In this document: positions 13,301-25,142 of the stretch, one piece after another
Position numbering within the stretch: position 1 is the first letter of the stretch
Layout of the letters: each line of letters starts with the position of its first letter
Source of the DNA: Megachile rotundata
Taxonomy: Eukaryota; Arthropoda; Insecta; Hymenoptera; Megachilidae
Assembly (NCBI RefSeq): GCF_050947335.1
Contig: NC_134983.1
Span: forward strand, 7,378,001 to 7,442,000
Direction: 5' to 3'
DNA: 64,000 nucleotides
Made by a program: the position numbers and the translations under genes
Notes under the pieces: model-generated
What the model saw: the letters and a program-made list of their open reading frames with translations, nothing else
Databases searched by the model: none
Told to the model about the DNA's origin: nothing

Positions 13301-13740
13301 TCAGTTTTAAAGTAGAATTTCTAGGAACAAATTTTTAAAACTTCTAACTCATGAAGAGAACACAAAAATTTACACGAAAAGAATTTCCTTATAATTTACT
13401 GTATTAGACTTAATTTTTAACATAAAAATGTATTACAGTAATTCTTCTTCTCGTATAAAACAGAAGAAAAAGTAACTGAACTGTATAACTAGTTTCTGCA
13501 ATAAATATCCTAAGTGCATTTTATCTAAACGATAACAGGCAAAAATAACATATTTCAAATACTCCTATTTTTTAGACAAATTCGAGATCAATAAAATGAT
13601 AACTCTAGACGATTATATAAACCAGTACAACATATTTTATTTACAACAAAATCATTGACATCAACATCAACGTATTCTGGTACATAGACCTTTATTGGCA
13701 AAAAAATAAAATTGTCCCTCTTTGTAAACACATCACGCAA
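10366..13740. other. AT-rich stretch, no gene seen
   Basis: Only short frames without domains or codon bias. Could be an upstream Tomosyn intron. Confidence 0.5.
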
Positions 13741-13930
13741 TCACTTGTCGTGAACACGGCAATTCATAAAACTTTTTATATCTCGATGCAAATTTCGACC
13801 AACGTTTGTCTCCCCACATTTACATACAACACTTCCATCGAACAGTGATTTCATTTTGAATTTGACGAACAGGCAATTTTGCCCGTATGGACAGTTGCAA
13901 ATTGCGCTTTTGTGATGGCAAACACCCTTT
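13741..13930 (-). CDS. Possible terminal exon of a small Cys-rich peptide
   Basis: The minus strand from 13930 reads GVCHHKSAICNCPYGQNCLF, a basic/hydrophobic run, then DGSVVCKCGETNVGRN and MNCRVHDK, TGA at 13743-13741. Seven cysteines in about 55 residues follow C-x6-C-x-C-x5-C-x16-C-x-C-x18-C, an arrangement typical of disulfide-rich secreted peptides. An AG acceptor (TTGATGTACAG) lies immediately before, allowing an upstream exon with a signal peptide, but none was identified. The family is not recognised. It could also be a chance frame; Cys density and lack of A/T-biased codons argue for coding. Confidence 0.35.
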
Positions 13931-14325
13931 CTGTACATCAATACATTTCACTACAAACTCGACAATATATTTTTACTAAATAATCACAAAAGCGTGCTAA
14001 CACATGCAATTCACGCAATGCGTGGATGATTATAACCTTGCAAGAGCCCTATATAAAGTGTGACATAATAAACATTCGAGGATGAAAAAATGAACCTTTC
14101 GCTAAAGAAAGTAGGCTCTGAAAAGAGGAATTTTTCCTCCTTTCTGGCGATTTCAGACCACGGTCGATGTAGGAGGATACAACGATGATGAAAGTGACGA
14201 GGGGTAGTTTAGAAGTGCAAGAATAAAATATAAGTCTTCTCGAACACGTTGGTTATACGGATAGAACTCGAGAGCAGGTGGATGGTATTCATTCTTCCGT
14301 GTTTTGATCTGTCGTTCATTTGTAG

Positions 14326-14782
14326 ATGAACGGGATGTGCATGTTGCCGATAACGCGAAGAGGTACGGTGGTGGTTGGTGGTAGTGAGAAAGGTGACAAC
14401 GCCGATAATAGTAGCTGTGATTACGCTGCTGGTGATGGTGGTTACGATAGCGAGGGTAGTGGTGTCAGCACCCCTCGATCGATTGTTCGCAGTACAGTAA
14501 CTAGCACCGATGACAATTCCAATGGTTCTAACGCAAGTTCTCGCAAATCCCAAACGATAGAGCCACGTCAGACTCGTGCTCAAGGCATCAGAAAGCTCCA
14601 GAAGTGTCTGAGTACAACTACCAGCCATTATGAACTGGATTCTTCGTCGTTGAACAACTTTCCAACGACTTCGTTGTTCTCTAGTCACCGTAGCGGCGAG
14701 ATACGAAGCTATTCGACCACTCCGCAACCTTCTTTGAACTACCAGAATATCCTCTCCAACACCAGACAGTATAACAGCTTTG
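14326..14782 (+). CDS. Tomosyn: Tomosyn, probable Ser/Thr/Asn-rich linker exon
   Basis: A plus-strand open stretch of 152 codons follows a good acceptor (pyrimidine run ending TTTGTAG at 14325). The first 152 codons plus one base end at a GTAGTA donor (14783). The single leftover G plus the AC that opens the exon at 16541 makes Asp, giving NSF-D-KYDSSFQRSRSSS, so the phase matches exactly. The composition (STPRSIVRSTVTSTDDNSNG, then RKSQTIEP, then a Ser/Tyr-rich stretch) resembles the hypervariable linker between the Tomosyn propellers and SNARE tail, which is alternatively spliced in flies and mammals. Base composition is clearly richer in G+C than the flanks. The frame stays open 18 codons beyond the proposed donor to a stop at 14838, so an alternative 3' terminal exon is possible. 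Assignment rests on phase and position, not on recognised conserved residues. Confidence 0.6.
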
Positions 14783-16261
14783 GTAGTATCACTAAACGAA
14801 TTATACCTTTTACTACTACCTACAATTACTATTACTAAACTTAACCGTAGATCCTCGACTACCTTTTATTTTCCTGTGTTACTGAATGACAGTCTAACTC
14901 TATTCTGAACGCTTTTTTCTTCGTTTCGCTCTGTTGGTTTCATTTCATTCTCCACTAGAACCATTCTTTTATCGATAGGTTCGCTGCGATCTATGGAGAC
15001 CTCTTGAACAGTGTTTTTCGTTCTCGTTTATTTATTTCGTCCGTAATAGATATATCGGAAAATTAGTTGATCTTGTGTTCATATTGTTTTGCTTTTTTTA
15101 TACTTTTCACCCTTTATCTGTTGTTTTCAAGATTGGTCTTTGTTGTCGTGTCCTCTTCCACTGTGTCCGATGAACAAATACTGTCTGGTCTTTGCTGATT
15201 TCAGTGTGGATACGTGACACTTCGGCAGACTTTACTATTCTGCATCGTATCTTTTGTTTACTTCGCTCTTAATCAAACCATTCTCTCCAAGAACACGAAA
15301 TGGCACATCATTGAATTTACGTGATCTCTAATTTTCACTCTGCACCTCTGACGACGAATATTCTTCCGCGATCTGTCCAATTTCCATCTGTCTGCCTCAT
15401 ATTTTTCAGTTGGCTTCTTTCCTCTAATAGATGTGGCCTAATGATACACTACAATTAATCTTATTTTTGTTTTCTTGCTCGGTGTACGATAACACGGAAC
15501 GAAGCGCACGAGATTTTGATCAAAAAACGAATTTTATTTCTTCAAGATTAATACAACCTGTCACGCTGTTTAGTAGAAACATTTTGAGGAAATACGGTTA
15601 GATTTTTATTAAAATCTTCTGCATCCGCGTGCTTATTCGTATACCGAGCACGCGAGACTTTTAGAGAGTTCAGGGATGTTGGTGAATGCCTTTTTTTAAT
15701 GCAAATTGCATAATCTTGCTACTGAAAGTTTCATTTCTTATAGAGTGTGAATTGTCTATGTTTATTTCAAACCCGTATGTTTTAAGTTTTAAGGCAGAGG
15801 ATTATGTTCGAGCTTTGAAGCGCCTTTGAGAGTGTGGAATTGTGTCGAACGTGCAATAATTCTACAAATAATATTCCGGTATAAGCAGTCGTCCACAACA
15901 ATTGCCTTTCCGAATCGAATGTAAAATCGAAAATAATTCTTTTCGAACAAGAATTATGAACAATTATGCTCGATTCCTGTACTCGAGTTTAAACAGATGA
16001 CAGTAAACGAATGATTCTCAATATAGGACATACTTTTCACTTGTTAACGCTACATAAATGTTAAGATCAATGTAATTTTGCTGAACAAGAATGGAGTTCG
16101 TGATTTTGTTCGATTTAATAACACGTCTACGATGTACCACGATGTCATTTCGATTCGACGAAAAAAAAAATCTACACACCCGATCAACTTGATGAATGTT
16201 GCAACGAATGAAAGATGTTACTCTGTGAACTGTCCTGTCAAGAGAGATACTAGTCGTGATA

Positions 16262-16313
16262 GATGTTGTTGTTGCTGTCGCTGTTATTATTATTATTATT
16301 GTTGTTGTTGTGA
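16262..16313. repeat. GTT/ATT trinucleotide repeat in a Tomosyn intron
   Basis: GTTGTTGCTGTC then TTATTATTATTATTATTGTT; simple trinucleotide run, read as poly-Cys/Tyr in a spurious frame. Confidence 0.8.
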
Positions 16314-16540
16314 TCGCTAGTCTTGTCATTGGTGTGTCACTACTTGATACACGTACATTCTTTTTATTTTTTACCTTCTGACCGATCTCTTTTTAGCGAG
16401 GTCCGTTAAGAAGAGAACGCTAAACGTGTCAGGGTTGTACTTTGATGATAGATGTTGCATGCTCGTCAGAATACGTTGCTGATTATCGTGTGTTTGGTAC
16501 TTAATTTTCCATTTGTTCTCGGATACTGCTGGTCGGGTAG

Positions 16541-16657
16541 ACAAATACGACAGTTCGTTTCAACGGTCAAGGAGCTCCAGTATGTCGTCGCTCGAGAACA
16601 TCACCACGGAAACCATAAGCTGCCTTATCTTCGCAGATTCGTACACGAAAAAAAGTG
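16541..16657 (+). CDS. Tomosyn: Tomosyn exon: RSRSSSMSS linker end
   Basis: Encodes KYDSSFQRSRSSSMSSLENI followed by TTETISCLIFADSYTKKS. The RSRSSS-(S/T)S block followed by an Ile/Leu-rich beta strand and a Lys-rich end is diagnostic of the Tomosyn/STXBP5 linker returning into the second propeller. The acceptor is the AG at 16539-16540 after TCGGGT; the donor is GTATAA at 16658. The exon opens in phase needing one base from upstream and leaves one base (G), which joins AT of the next exon to give Asp. Confidence 0.9.
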
Positions 16658-16733
16658 GTATAAACCTGCTGTTAATGATTCTCTTCAAATTATTCGTATT
16701 CCAGTAATTCACGTTGCACATTATTTTCTTAAG

Positions 16734-16853
16734 ATACCGTTCCTGTGCCAACATTGTGGATCGGCACGTCACTGGGATCTATACAAACGGTGATATTTAA
16801 TACGCCAGCTCGAGGAGAACGACATGCTCATCCAGTTGTTGTTTCAACGTGCA
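16734..16853 (+). CDS. Tomosyn: Tomosyn exon: LWIGTSLGS strand
   Basis: Encodes TVPVPTLWIGTSLGSIQTVI and then FNTPARGERHAHPVVVST. The (L/P)xLW(V/I)GTSLG motif is one of the best conserved stretches in Tomosyn C-terminal propellers. The acceptor is CTTAAG (ending 16733) and the donor a strong GTAAGT at 16854. The preceding intron is only 76 bp, short but normal for insects. Phase 1 at both ends. Confidence 0.93.
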
Positions 16854-16995
16854 GTAAGTGGAAGTCGTATTTTCTTTGTGTGCTTATTTAACCAGTTATA
16901 CTATTTTGACGAGGCTCGTGAGGCACTTCGTGATGAATTTTAGTCGAATTTTTAATATATTTCAATTTGGAGTTCAAGTCTAATATGTGCTTATT

Positions 16996-17132
16996 TTAAC
17001 CCCTTGACGATTTTGACGAATTTGTATAGTCGATTGATAACAAATTGTTATAACACTTCTTTGTTTATTTTATATTGTATATGTGATTAGTTCTGACTGA
17101 CACACTTAACAAATCATTATACAAGGGGTTGA
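16996..17132. mobile_element. TTAA MITE relic in a Tomosyn intron
   Basis: Left TTAACCCCTTGACGATTT, right (inverted) TCAACCCCTTGTATAATG. The right TTAA has decayed to TTGA. 137 bp, wholly inside the intron between the exons at 16734 and 17378. Confidence 0.55.
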
Positions 17133-17377
17133 CATAAAATAATTTATTTTTGTATTCTTAATGGGAGCATATCATTATTCTTGTTAAGTAATTTTGAAAT
17201 AGCACTGAAGATACACTGTCTCAACAAAGAAAATATTTTGCTTAATTCTCATAAATATAGCATGTATTGAGATTAAAAAGAAATGTCTAAACGATTTCAT
17301 TCACTATGTTTAGTCCTGGGTTTATTAATTTTGTGAATACGGTTCACAAGATAAGATCTGTGTTTTATATTTTGCAG

Positions 17378-17503
17378 ATGGATCTACATTCAAGTTGAAA
17401 GGAAGTATCTTGTCCATATCCTTCCTGGATTGTAACGGTGCTCTAATTCCGTACTCGTACGAGTCCTGGAGAGATGACAGTGCAGAAAGCAAGGAGCGCA
17501 ACA
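17378..17503 (+). CDS. Tomosyn: Tomosyn exon: LKGSILSISFLD region
   Basis: Encodes NGSTFKLKGSILSISFLDCN and then GALIPYSYESWRDDSAESKE. It corresponds to the vertebrate stretch that reads GTFLSLKGAVL and ends PPYEVWRD, so the order and spacing match the family. Acceptor TTTTGCAG (ends 17377), donor GTATGT at 17504. 126 bp, phase 1 in and out. Confidence 0.93.
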
Positions 17504-17800
17504 GTATGTTTTATTTCTCGTAATTTAATGATTTGAAGGTTCTTGTAAAATCATAATAAAAATTATAAAATGTACCACTGAAAACGAGGGGGAGACCATA
17601 AATAGGATATACCAATTATGTTCACTGGGTCAACTTTGGCCAGCAATCATTAATTTCTTACTTTTACCTGCAGTTCATATCGATTCATAATGGCCATCTA
17701 CCCTAATGAAACTTTGTCGAAAAGTGTATTATTTTACATAGAAATCTGCTTTGTACAGGTGTTTTTTATTTTAAAAAAAATATTGTGTCTATTGTTACAG

Positions 17801-18010
17801 AAAGCCAGGGTAAATGTACAAACAGCCGTATGTCGCCGTCGATGAACGCACAAGTAATTACAGGGGACGGTTTCGAGGATCGTCAATTCGGTGTATTAGT
17901 ATCTGAAAAACAAGCAAGAGTTGTTGCTCTTCCATCGCAAAATTGTATGTACAGACAACAACTGACTGAGACCCATATTGTGATCAAAGCAGAAATTACG
18001 ACTTTGAAAG
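17801..18010 (+). CDS. Tomosyn: Tomosyn exon: VSEKQARVVALPSQ region
   Basis: Encodes KSQGKCTNSRMSPSMNAQ, then GDGFEDRQFGVLVSEKQARV, then VALPSQNCMYRQQLTETHIV and an IKAEITTLK end. The SEKQA(K/R)V-x-x-LPSQ-x-C sequence is a hallmark of the second Tomosyn propeller. The acceptor TTGTTACAG ends at 17800; the donor is AAG/GTGCGT at 18011. 210 bp, phase 1. The following 1.1-kb intron carries the octamer satellite at 18415-19003. Confidence 0.94.
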
Positions 18011-18414
18011 GTGCGTATAATGTGGCAGAACTTCTTTATTGCAATTACAGTAACTTTCGTTGTATTGCCAGCTGAACGAGTTTTCTTCACGAATTTTTAT
18101 GTAGGGTAATAAGTGTTCTTGAAGACGGTACAATGAGAATGATTTATGGAGACTGCAATGTCAAGGGATGGATATTTGGATTGGATTGATGAATATGATT
18201 GCAAATCTTTGGTTGAACGTTGTGATAATGTGTGTGTCTTGGATATATTTATATAACGATGAATGAATGAAATTTGATGTGTGAATTGATAATTCGAAAA
18301 ATCTTACATTATTTAAAACATAAATATCCCAAAATTCAAAAATTCCGGATTCCAAATTACCAAACTCATAAATTTTTGTTCTAAATTCATAAATTACCAA
18401 ATCATCGAATTGTT

Positions 18415-19003
18415 ACATTGTCAAATTGTAAAATTATCAAATTGTCAAATTGTCAAATTGTCAAATTGTCAAATGATCAAAGAATCAGAGGATCAAAGGA
18501 TCAAAGGATCAAAGGATCAAAGGATCAAAGGATCAAAGGATCAAATGATCAAATGATCAAATTGACAAATTCTCAAATTGACAAATTCTCAAATTGTCAT
18601 GTTATCATATTGTCATATTGTCAAATTGTCAAATTGTCATATTGTCAAATTGTCAAATTGTCAAATTGTCAAATTGTCAAATTGTCAAATGATCAAAGGA
18701 TCAAAGGATCAAGGGATCAAAGGATCAAAGGATCAAGGGATCAAAGGATCAAAGGATCAAGGGATCAAAGGATCAAAGGATTAAATGATCAAATTGTCAA
18801 ATTATCATATTGTCATATTGTCATATTATCAAATTGTCAAATTGTCAAATTGTCAAATTTTCATATTGTCAAATTTTCATATTGTCAAATTTTCATATTG
18901 TCAAATTTTCATATTGTCAAATTTTCATATTGTCAAATTTTCATATTGTCAAATTTTCATATTGTCAAATTTTCATATTGTCAAATTGTCATATTGTCAA
19001 ATT
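18415..19003. repeat. Octamer satellite in a Tomosyn intron
   Basis: About 590 bp of 8-bp units. Blocks of TCAAATTG, of ATCAAAGG, again TCAAATTG/TCATATTG, again ATCAAAGG (with ATCAAGGG every third unit), then a 16-bp dimer TCAAATTTTCATATTG repeated about eight times. Three overlapping plus-strand frames read the same octapeptide (KLSNCQIV-like); none is a gene. Confidence 0.95.
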
Positions 19004-19148
19004 ATAATACATATTTCAATTCCAAGAATTGCTTTTACAGCGTCGTCCATGGCAATACAATCAAAGTCTACTGTAATGTGTAGTAATTTCAAACGAATGT
19101 AGCTAAATTAAATAATTAACAAATAAAGAAATGGTATTTCTTTTTTAG

Positions 19149-19257
19149 ATAATGTTTGTCTGGTGTGCTACATTTCCAATGGACATATAGCAACGTACAG
19201 TTTACCAAGTTTGAGGTCGCTAATAGACGTCGATTTCCTACCTCTGATAGATTTGAG
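19149..19257 (+). CDS. Tomosyn: Tomosyn exon: SNGHIATYSLPSLR region
   Basis: Encodes DNVCLVCYISNGHIATYSLP and then SLRSLIDVDFLPLIDLR. It aligns with the family pattern CLxCxxxNGHIxxxSLPSLRPxxDVxxLPLxDxR. Acceptor TTTTTTAG ends at 19148; donor AG/GTAAGA at 19258. 109 bp, entering in phase 1 and leaving in phase 2, and the phase is recovered exactly by the exon 5.8 kb downstream. Confidence 0.94.
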
Positions 19258-21114
19258 GTAAGAAGAATAAACGTTTTCTTAAATCAGCTTCACGGCAAAC
19301 TAATCATTATAATTGCACAGAAATATTTAAATGCACCATGTTCTATTGCAACACTGCAACATTTTATACATTACTAAAAGTAGCGTAAAAATTGTTCCGT
19401 ACTAACAAATTGACCTTTGATTGAAAATATGTTAATAATATTAAAAAAAAAATAACGATTTCGAATTGCACAGTTTATGATCGGAAACTCTTAAACTCGT
19501 CGGAAGTTCGATTTTTGTACGATAAAAATCGTATTAATATGCACATCTGTATCTTGTTAAAAGTATCCACAATATATTATGAACAGACATATTTTCTGAA
19601 AAGAATTTTTAATATTTTCCAAAATTGTTGCCGATCATCTGTATACGAACGAATAGAACTGGAGATTTATTCCTTTTTCGGCAGATGCATTATTATTTGC
19701 ACTGATATACTAATTAAGCTAATTTTGTAGCATAAGCACGTGTATAGTATATTGGAATAGTAATCGGTATTTAAATTCAGACACCATAAATATCTTTATG
19801 AAGCATTTCTTTTTCTTTTTCCTTGTTTAATTACAATATTGTAGGAATAGAATTTTGTGGATCTATCCGTTTAATTAAAAAATACACAAACTAGTTCAAT
19901 TACAAAACAACAGTAATTACACACACGTGAGAGGACGAGCTGTTTTCAACCCTCAACGCTCACCCCTAAACGGATAGACTCATAGCGCTCGCTTCCTACA
20001 ATATAATTATAGTTATTTATTTTTGTAAATAAAATTATTTTATACTATTTTTGTAATCGTTAAAAAAAATAATTTCTAACGTTAAACTTTTTAATAATTA
20101 AAATAACTATTATTTGTAACTTATAATTTGAATAGCTATTATTTGTAAAATTAGAAATTTCTCTTTGATTAATTTTTTATCTTTTCTAAATTAACCTATG
20201 CATTCTATTAATTAATAATACTAATCTTTACGGGTAAACACTTGAAAATGATAAGAGTCTTTTAATTGCTATAATTTAATTACATTATTTATTTTTATCG
20301 TGTTATTTTAAATAGTGAAAATATGCATTCATAAATAATAACGTATAGTAGATTGAATTAGTGCACCAAACAAAGATATCTGATAAAAATGATCTAAAAT
20401 ACGTATAAGTATCACATAATCGTACAGTAATGTTGTATATAATGTGGATAATGATTTAGTGAGCACATTGTGTATTATATGGTTGAATGAACATTGAATA
20501 GATGCTATTTTACGGTTAAGTTCATAACGCTATCATAAATATAGTATAATTAATTATTTTACTTAGTGAAACGATAATAAGCAATATCTTAACATCTACA
20601 GCATGTTATTTCATCTTTATTACAAGTAACGTGTATTCGTTAACCCTTAATACACTTATAGCATGTTTTATGTAGTACTCTTTATACGAGCACTTTTATT
20701 GCACTATTTATTCTATTACATATTTTATATAGTTCTCTATATGAAATTGGTGGTTTCGCTCTTCGAAAAATTAATATCAAATTTGCATCTTTCTGCGATA
20801 TGCAACTTCTGTTTTTCTTTCTTTAGTCAATTCCAGTGCCATTACATTACATGCAGGCTGTTAATCTGATTGTATCGATGAAAAGTTCGAAATTCTACAT
20901 GCAAATATTGATTGAACGTACGTAATCAAATTTTGTTCGCGAAACTTCATTTTGCTAGAAAAGCGACCTCTACTATATGTCAATTCGAAAAACGATTCTC
21001 ATTTCTTTTTTAAAAATTAATTTTAGAATTGCTGATAATTTTGAAAACATATAATGTATAATAACTTGTATAATATTTTATATGTTATAGTTTATAATAT
21101 TAAACGGAAGTTGA

Positions 21115-21190
21115 ATGATATTATGTACATATGCATTTACAAATTAGTATGTACATATGCATTTATAAATTAGTATGTACATATAAGTAT
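21115..21190. repeat. Short tandem repeat (TTAGTATGTACATATGCA)
   Basis: Two and a half copies of a 29-bp unit, TTAGTATGTACATATGCATT + TATAAA, within the 5.8-kb Tomosyn intron. Confidence 0.75.
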
Positions 21191-23447
21191 AACATTAATC
21201 AGGATATTAACTTTTATAATATTCAATTAATTTTTTCAATTGACAAATCTTATAAATATTCATTGTGTTGTGTCTTTTAAAATTTATAAAAGAATTCATA
21301 TTCCATTGTTCAAATTGTCATATCTATTAATTTTTGGTACATATAATTTCAATTACCATTTCTGGTGTACAAATACTTTTTTACTATGTTTTGTTATTTT
21401 TACAATATTTTATGATTAAAGGTTTTTAATTAAAATAATTGTTTTATTTATTCCACTATCTCTATCAATTCGTTTGTACGCTTTTTTAGTGCAAAATATG
21501 AACTTACTAAATGAATCTAATTTTTTAAACTTGAGTTTACAATGCTAATTAGTGCATACTTCACTTTATTTTATCAAAATCATGAATTCTATTCTGTGTC
21601 ATAATCTTTTGTTTTTTACTTGGTTGTGTAATTGTGTGATTAATTTAAACTCATAGCAACAATTATCCCTGTAGCATAGTTAACTAATAAAATAATTTAT
21701 TGTTGTAACATTATTATTTAACTAATATATAAGAGTAAAAATACAATTAATTAATTAAACGATCGAAATCATATAATTTTTGTATTAATAACGAAACAAA
21801 TTTCAATTTATATTTGCATGTGGATCAAGAATGTTTTCAAGGACATTCGGCATAGAGAATGTTCAGGGTATTCATATTCTGATTAGTAATATAATTAGTG
21901 ATGTAGTATGTTGTAATTAACCCTGTCTTAAATCTTCTAGAAAATTAATGTATTCTTTACTTTTAATTGACAGTGATAATTTTAGTTTAAAATTACATAT
22001 TAATATCCTATGTTTTTAACGTGGCTATAAATTCATGTGTAGTTAGAAGTTGATTCTGATTGTCTTAGCAAAAGAATTTCAGGAACACATAGTTATTGTT
22101 ACTAAAACAACTAGCTGCTGTAATTGTGTATTTTAAATATAAATATATGTTGTGCGAATGGAACTATTATAGTTCTATTTTATAGATTAGTTCATTTAGT
22201 CCAAAAACAATTCAAACTAGAAAAGAACATAACATGGTAAAATTAAGTGGTGTTAGATATTTTCACACATTCTTTGACATGTGACATTTCCACTAAATAT
22301 TCTTTTCTATGGAATCCTGTAGACTTAACTAAACAAGTTAAAGTAACTAAGTGATTTTTAATCTTAATGTGTTAGTAATATTATGCTAAAAGTTTAACGA
22401 GAAAGAAAAATTTTTATATAAAATTAAATTGAATAATGTAAATTATTTCTCTAACAGTTCCTTTATTTACTAAGCAGAATATGAATACGATCATACTTCA
22501 TTTATACTTTTTTAAATCAAAAATAAGCTATCGTACAAGCAGTGCTTATTCTAATTTTATCAATATTTTTACATTATTAATTTCTATTAAATAGTCTCGA
22601 AGTACACTCGAATGCAAATCTCGTTTCCCTTGAATAATGGTCCCTATGGTCCCTAGGGTAATAGGTCCTTAAAATTTTAAATAACATGCATACATTGGCA
22701 TGCTTATTATACCTGACTTATAATATGTATTGTAATCGCAATTTATTATTAATGAAAGATATAAAAGGTAGTACATTGTGCAGTGCTTCATTTCATTGAT
22801 TTTAAGCGTTTTGGAAGCTTCACTTTTACATACATTTTAAAAATCGAAACAAAAAAATGCATGAAATGAGGTAATCTCGCGACTCGCTGTCGTTCAAAAA
22901 TTATTCTACACGCACGATAAAGTCAGAAAAATGGTTTTACAATTCACTAGGAGGTATATATTTGAAAATTTGAAAAACTTAGACTAAAAATTGCTTAGCC
23001 ATCTAGCGGTGAAAGGTACGAACTAATGGCCCTTCATTCCGAATACAATTTTCTCTTTTATATTACCTTTATTGGCTTTCTGACACTTATAAAATTGTGT
23101 AAAGTTGATTAATGTTGCTCTTTGAAGCAAATGAAAGTATTTTATCGCTTATTAGTACGAGAAAATTGAAAATCGATTGAATCCGTTCGGAAACGGTACT
23201 ATTGGCGCCATCTCTCCGGCGAACGGGGTGAAGTACACACTTTTGAAACTGTTGTTTCTTTACTTTTCTTTTCTTACCACTAGATGGTGGCACATAAGAC
23301 GATTCAATTATAGGAATTGTCTTTCTATATTTTAATAATCAATAAATTAATAACTTCGCAAAAATAACTAATTTTATTGGAACTGATTTTGAATTTAATT
23401 TTAATACATGTTCTTGAATTAAGGTTGGTTACAGAATGAATAGTAAA

Positions 23448-23870
23448 CGATTTTGTTTTTAAAATGAAATTGAATACGATCATATGACGATAGCTTTAAA
23501 CATGAATCATTTGCTCATAAATTCATATAGAACTCTTCTTGATTGACGGTTTTAATAACAGAACTCTTCTTCACCGACGACTTTGATGATCACCACAATT
23601 CAATTTTTCTTTGTAAGGTTTTTAGAGTATTGTAATCGCATTTTTTCAGTTCTATCGGTGCCTTAGAATGATCTAATCGCCTCAGAATAATGTGAAAGTA
23701 GCTAATTTCAAGAAAAAACAGTTTTCTATTTTAGTAGTTTCATGGTGTATCGCAAGATGGTGCCATTAGTACCATTTTTGTGATGATCATCGGGGTCGTC
23801 GTCGGTCAAGAGGAATTCTATTTTCAAGCCGTCGATAAAGAAGAATTTTATTTGTATTTGATATTCAATT
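23448..23870. repeat. Dispersed repeat pair in inverted orientation
   Basis: 23448-23595 (TTTTGTTTTTAAAATGAAAT, then GACGATAGCTTTAAACAT, then two 30-bp subunits ending CCGACGACTTTGATGATCAC) has an inverted, diverged partner at about 23780-23870 (GATGATCATCGGGGTCGTCG, GTCGGTCAAGAGGAATTCTA). A third copy lies at 28363-28510. No function known. Confidence 0.6.
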
Positions 23871-25046
23871 TTATTTATGTTCAATTGTATTTTTAAAAGA
23901 AAAACGTTCGTTATTCGTTCCATAATCATATCTAAATTCAAAACCACATATTTTAAAATCAATTTCAATAAATCAGTTATTTTTGAAAGTTATAATTAAT
24001 TGACTAATTTTAGAGAAAAACACTCTATTTTCGAACAGCGTGCACGAAAGTACATTAATTTTAAAATTTATGTAAAAGTGAGGCTTTCAAAATACTTTAA
24101 ATCAATCAAAATTAAATACTTCGCCCCACACTATCATCTTTTACATCTTGTTTACGTATTAAACTATTGCGTTACTTTCGTCACGAATTTGAATTTGTAT
24201 AATTATAAGTACACGTTGATTTATGTTCTGATTTAGTACCGAGTCACCTTTCTTATACCTAAAGAGTAATAAAACTGTTGTCCTTTAAAAGTAAGAGTAC
24301 ATCTTCAAAAATTTTATCTATCGATTTACAAAATGCTTATTGTAATTTGAATATAATGTATGCCAATGCACAGTTATTGCGAGTTATAGGAATGTTCCCT
24401 TCGGCCGCCATTTTGTCGAGGTTTCCCAGATTCGCACTCGAATGTACATCGCCTTGTTAACAAATTTGATCAAATTGGGATCGTAGAAATTTCTATAAAC
24501 ATGAAAGGACTTGATGTTTTAAGGGTTAATGCTCATTATTCCAACTGAGAAATATTTAAAAGAAAAAAAACGACCTACTCTTTTTTTACTCGTGTATGGC
24601 TTAACGCTCATTGTTCTCCTGTCTCTGTAATCTCTAACAGTTTTCAGACTACAAAACATGGCATTGTAGACCCCATGTTGTCCATATGGGGTCATCAACT
24701 CTTTGTTAATGGCGATACCGAGCAGTAAGTGAGATCTATAAAGTACACCTCTCACAATTGTATTTTATACGATACATGCAATGCCTTCTCTACGTACATT
24801 TTAATTTCTTTCCACTAATAAATATATCGTTCCATTCCTATCTTCGATCTTGTTATTACTTCATCAAAAAGAATAAACTTGTTTTAAACCTCATTCAGTC
24901 GTTCGCTTTTACTTTTATTACGCTTGTATACGTAAGTGCACATTTATTGAATTTTAGTACTTTTCTCCTGTATACGTTTACACTTTCATGCAGACATTGC
25001 GAAATAACCATATACCGTGATAACATTGTCCGTATATTTTTTACAG

Positions 25047-25142
25047 AATTGCAAAGACACTTTGCTTCAGTAATAGGGGCCACGGTCTTTATCTCTCCTC
25101 TCCCACGGAAATTCAAAAGTTTTCTGTGTCCAGTGAATTCTG
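25047..25142 (+). CDS. Tomosyn: Tomosyn exon: LCFSNRGHGLYLSSPTEIQK
   Basis: Encodes IAKTLCFSNRGHGLYLSSPT and then EIQKFSVSSEF-C (Cys codon split with the next exon). It corresponds to the family segment IARTFCFxNxGxxLYLxSPTEIQ. Acceptor TTTTTTACAG ends at 25046; donor TG/GTACGA at 25143. 96 bp, phase 2 in and out. An unrelated longer frame over the same bases (starting near 24758) is not the coding one. Confidence 0.93.

Larger units (their letters stand above)
19258..25046 (+). other. Large Tomosyn intron (5.8 kb)
   Basis: Bounded by a GTAAGA donor and a TTTTTTACAG acceptor. Holds the 29-bp tandem repeat at 21.1 kb, AGATGGCGCC-type words at 22998-23290 and the inverted dispersed repeat at 23448-23870. 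No other coding exon recognised. Confidence 0.8.

Noticed and set aside
14209..14727. 172-codon minus-strand frame opposite the Tomosyn linker exon
   Set aside because: Antisense shadow of the plus-strand exon, which has matching splice phase.
16018..16329. Poly-Thr/Ile and poly-Cys/Tyr frames
   Set aside because: Arise from the GTT/ATT trinucleotide repeat.
16452..16793. 113-codon plus-strand frame over two Tomosyn exons and their intron
   Set aside because: Out of frame with both conserved exon sequences.
18415..19003. CRISPR-like array
   Set aside because: Units are 8/16 bp with no spacers, in an animal intron.
18418..19083. 221-codon plus-strand frame with SNCQIVKL repeats
   Set aside because: Intronic octamer satellite in Tomosyn.
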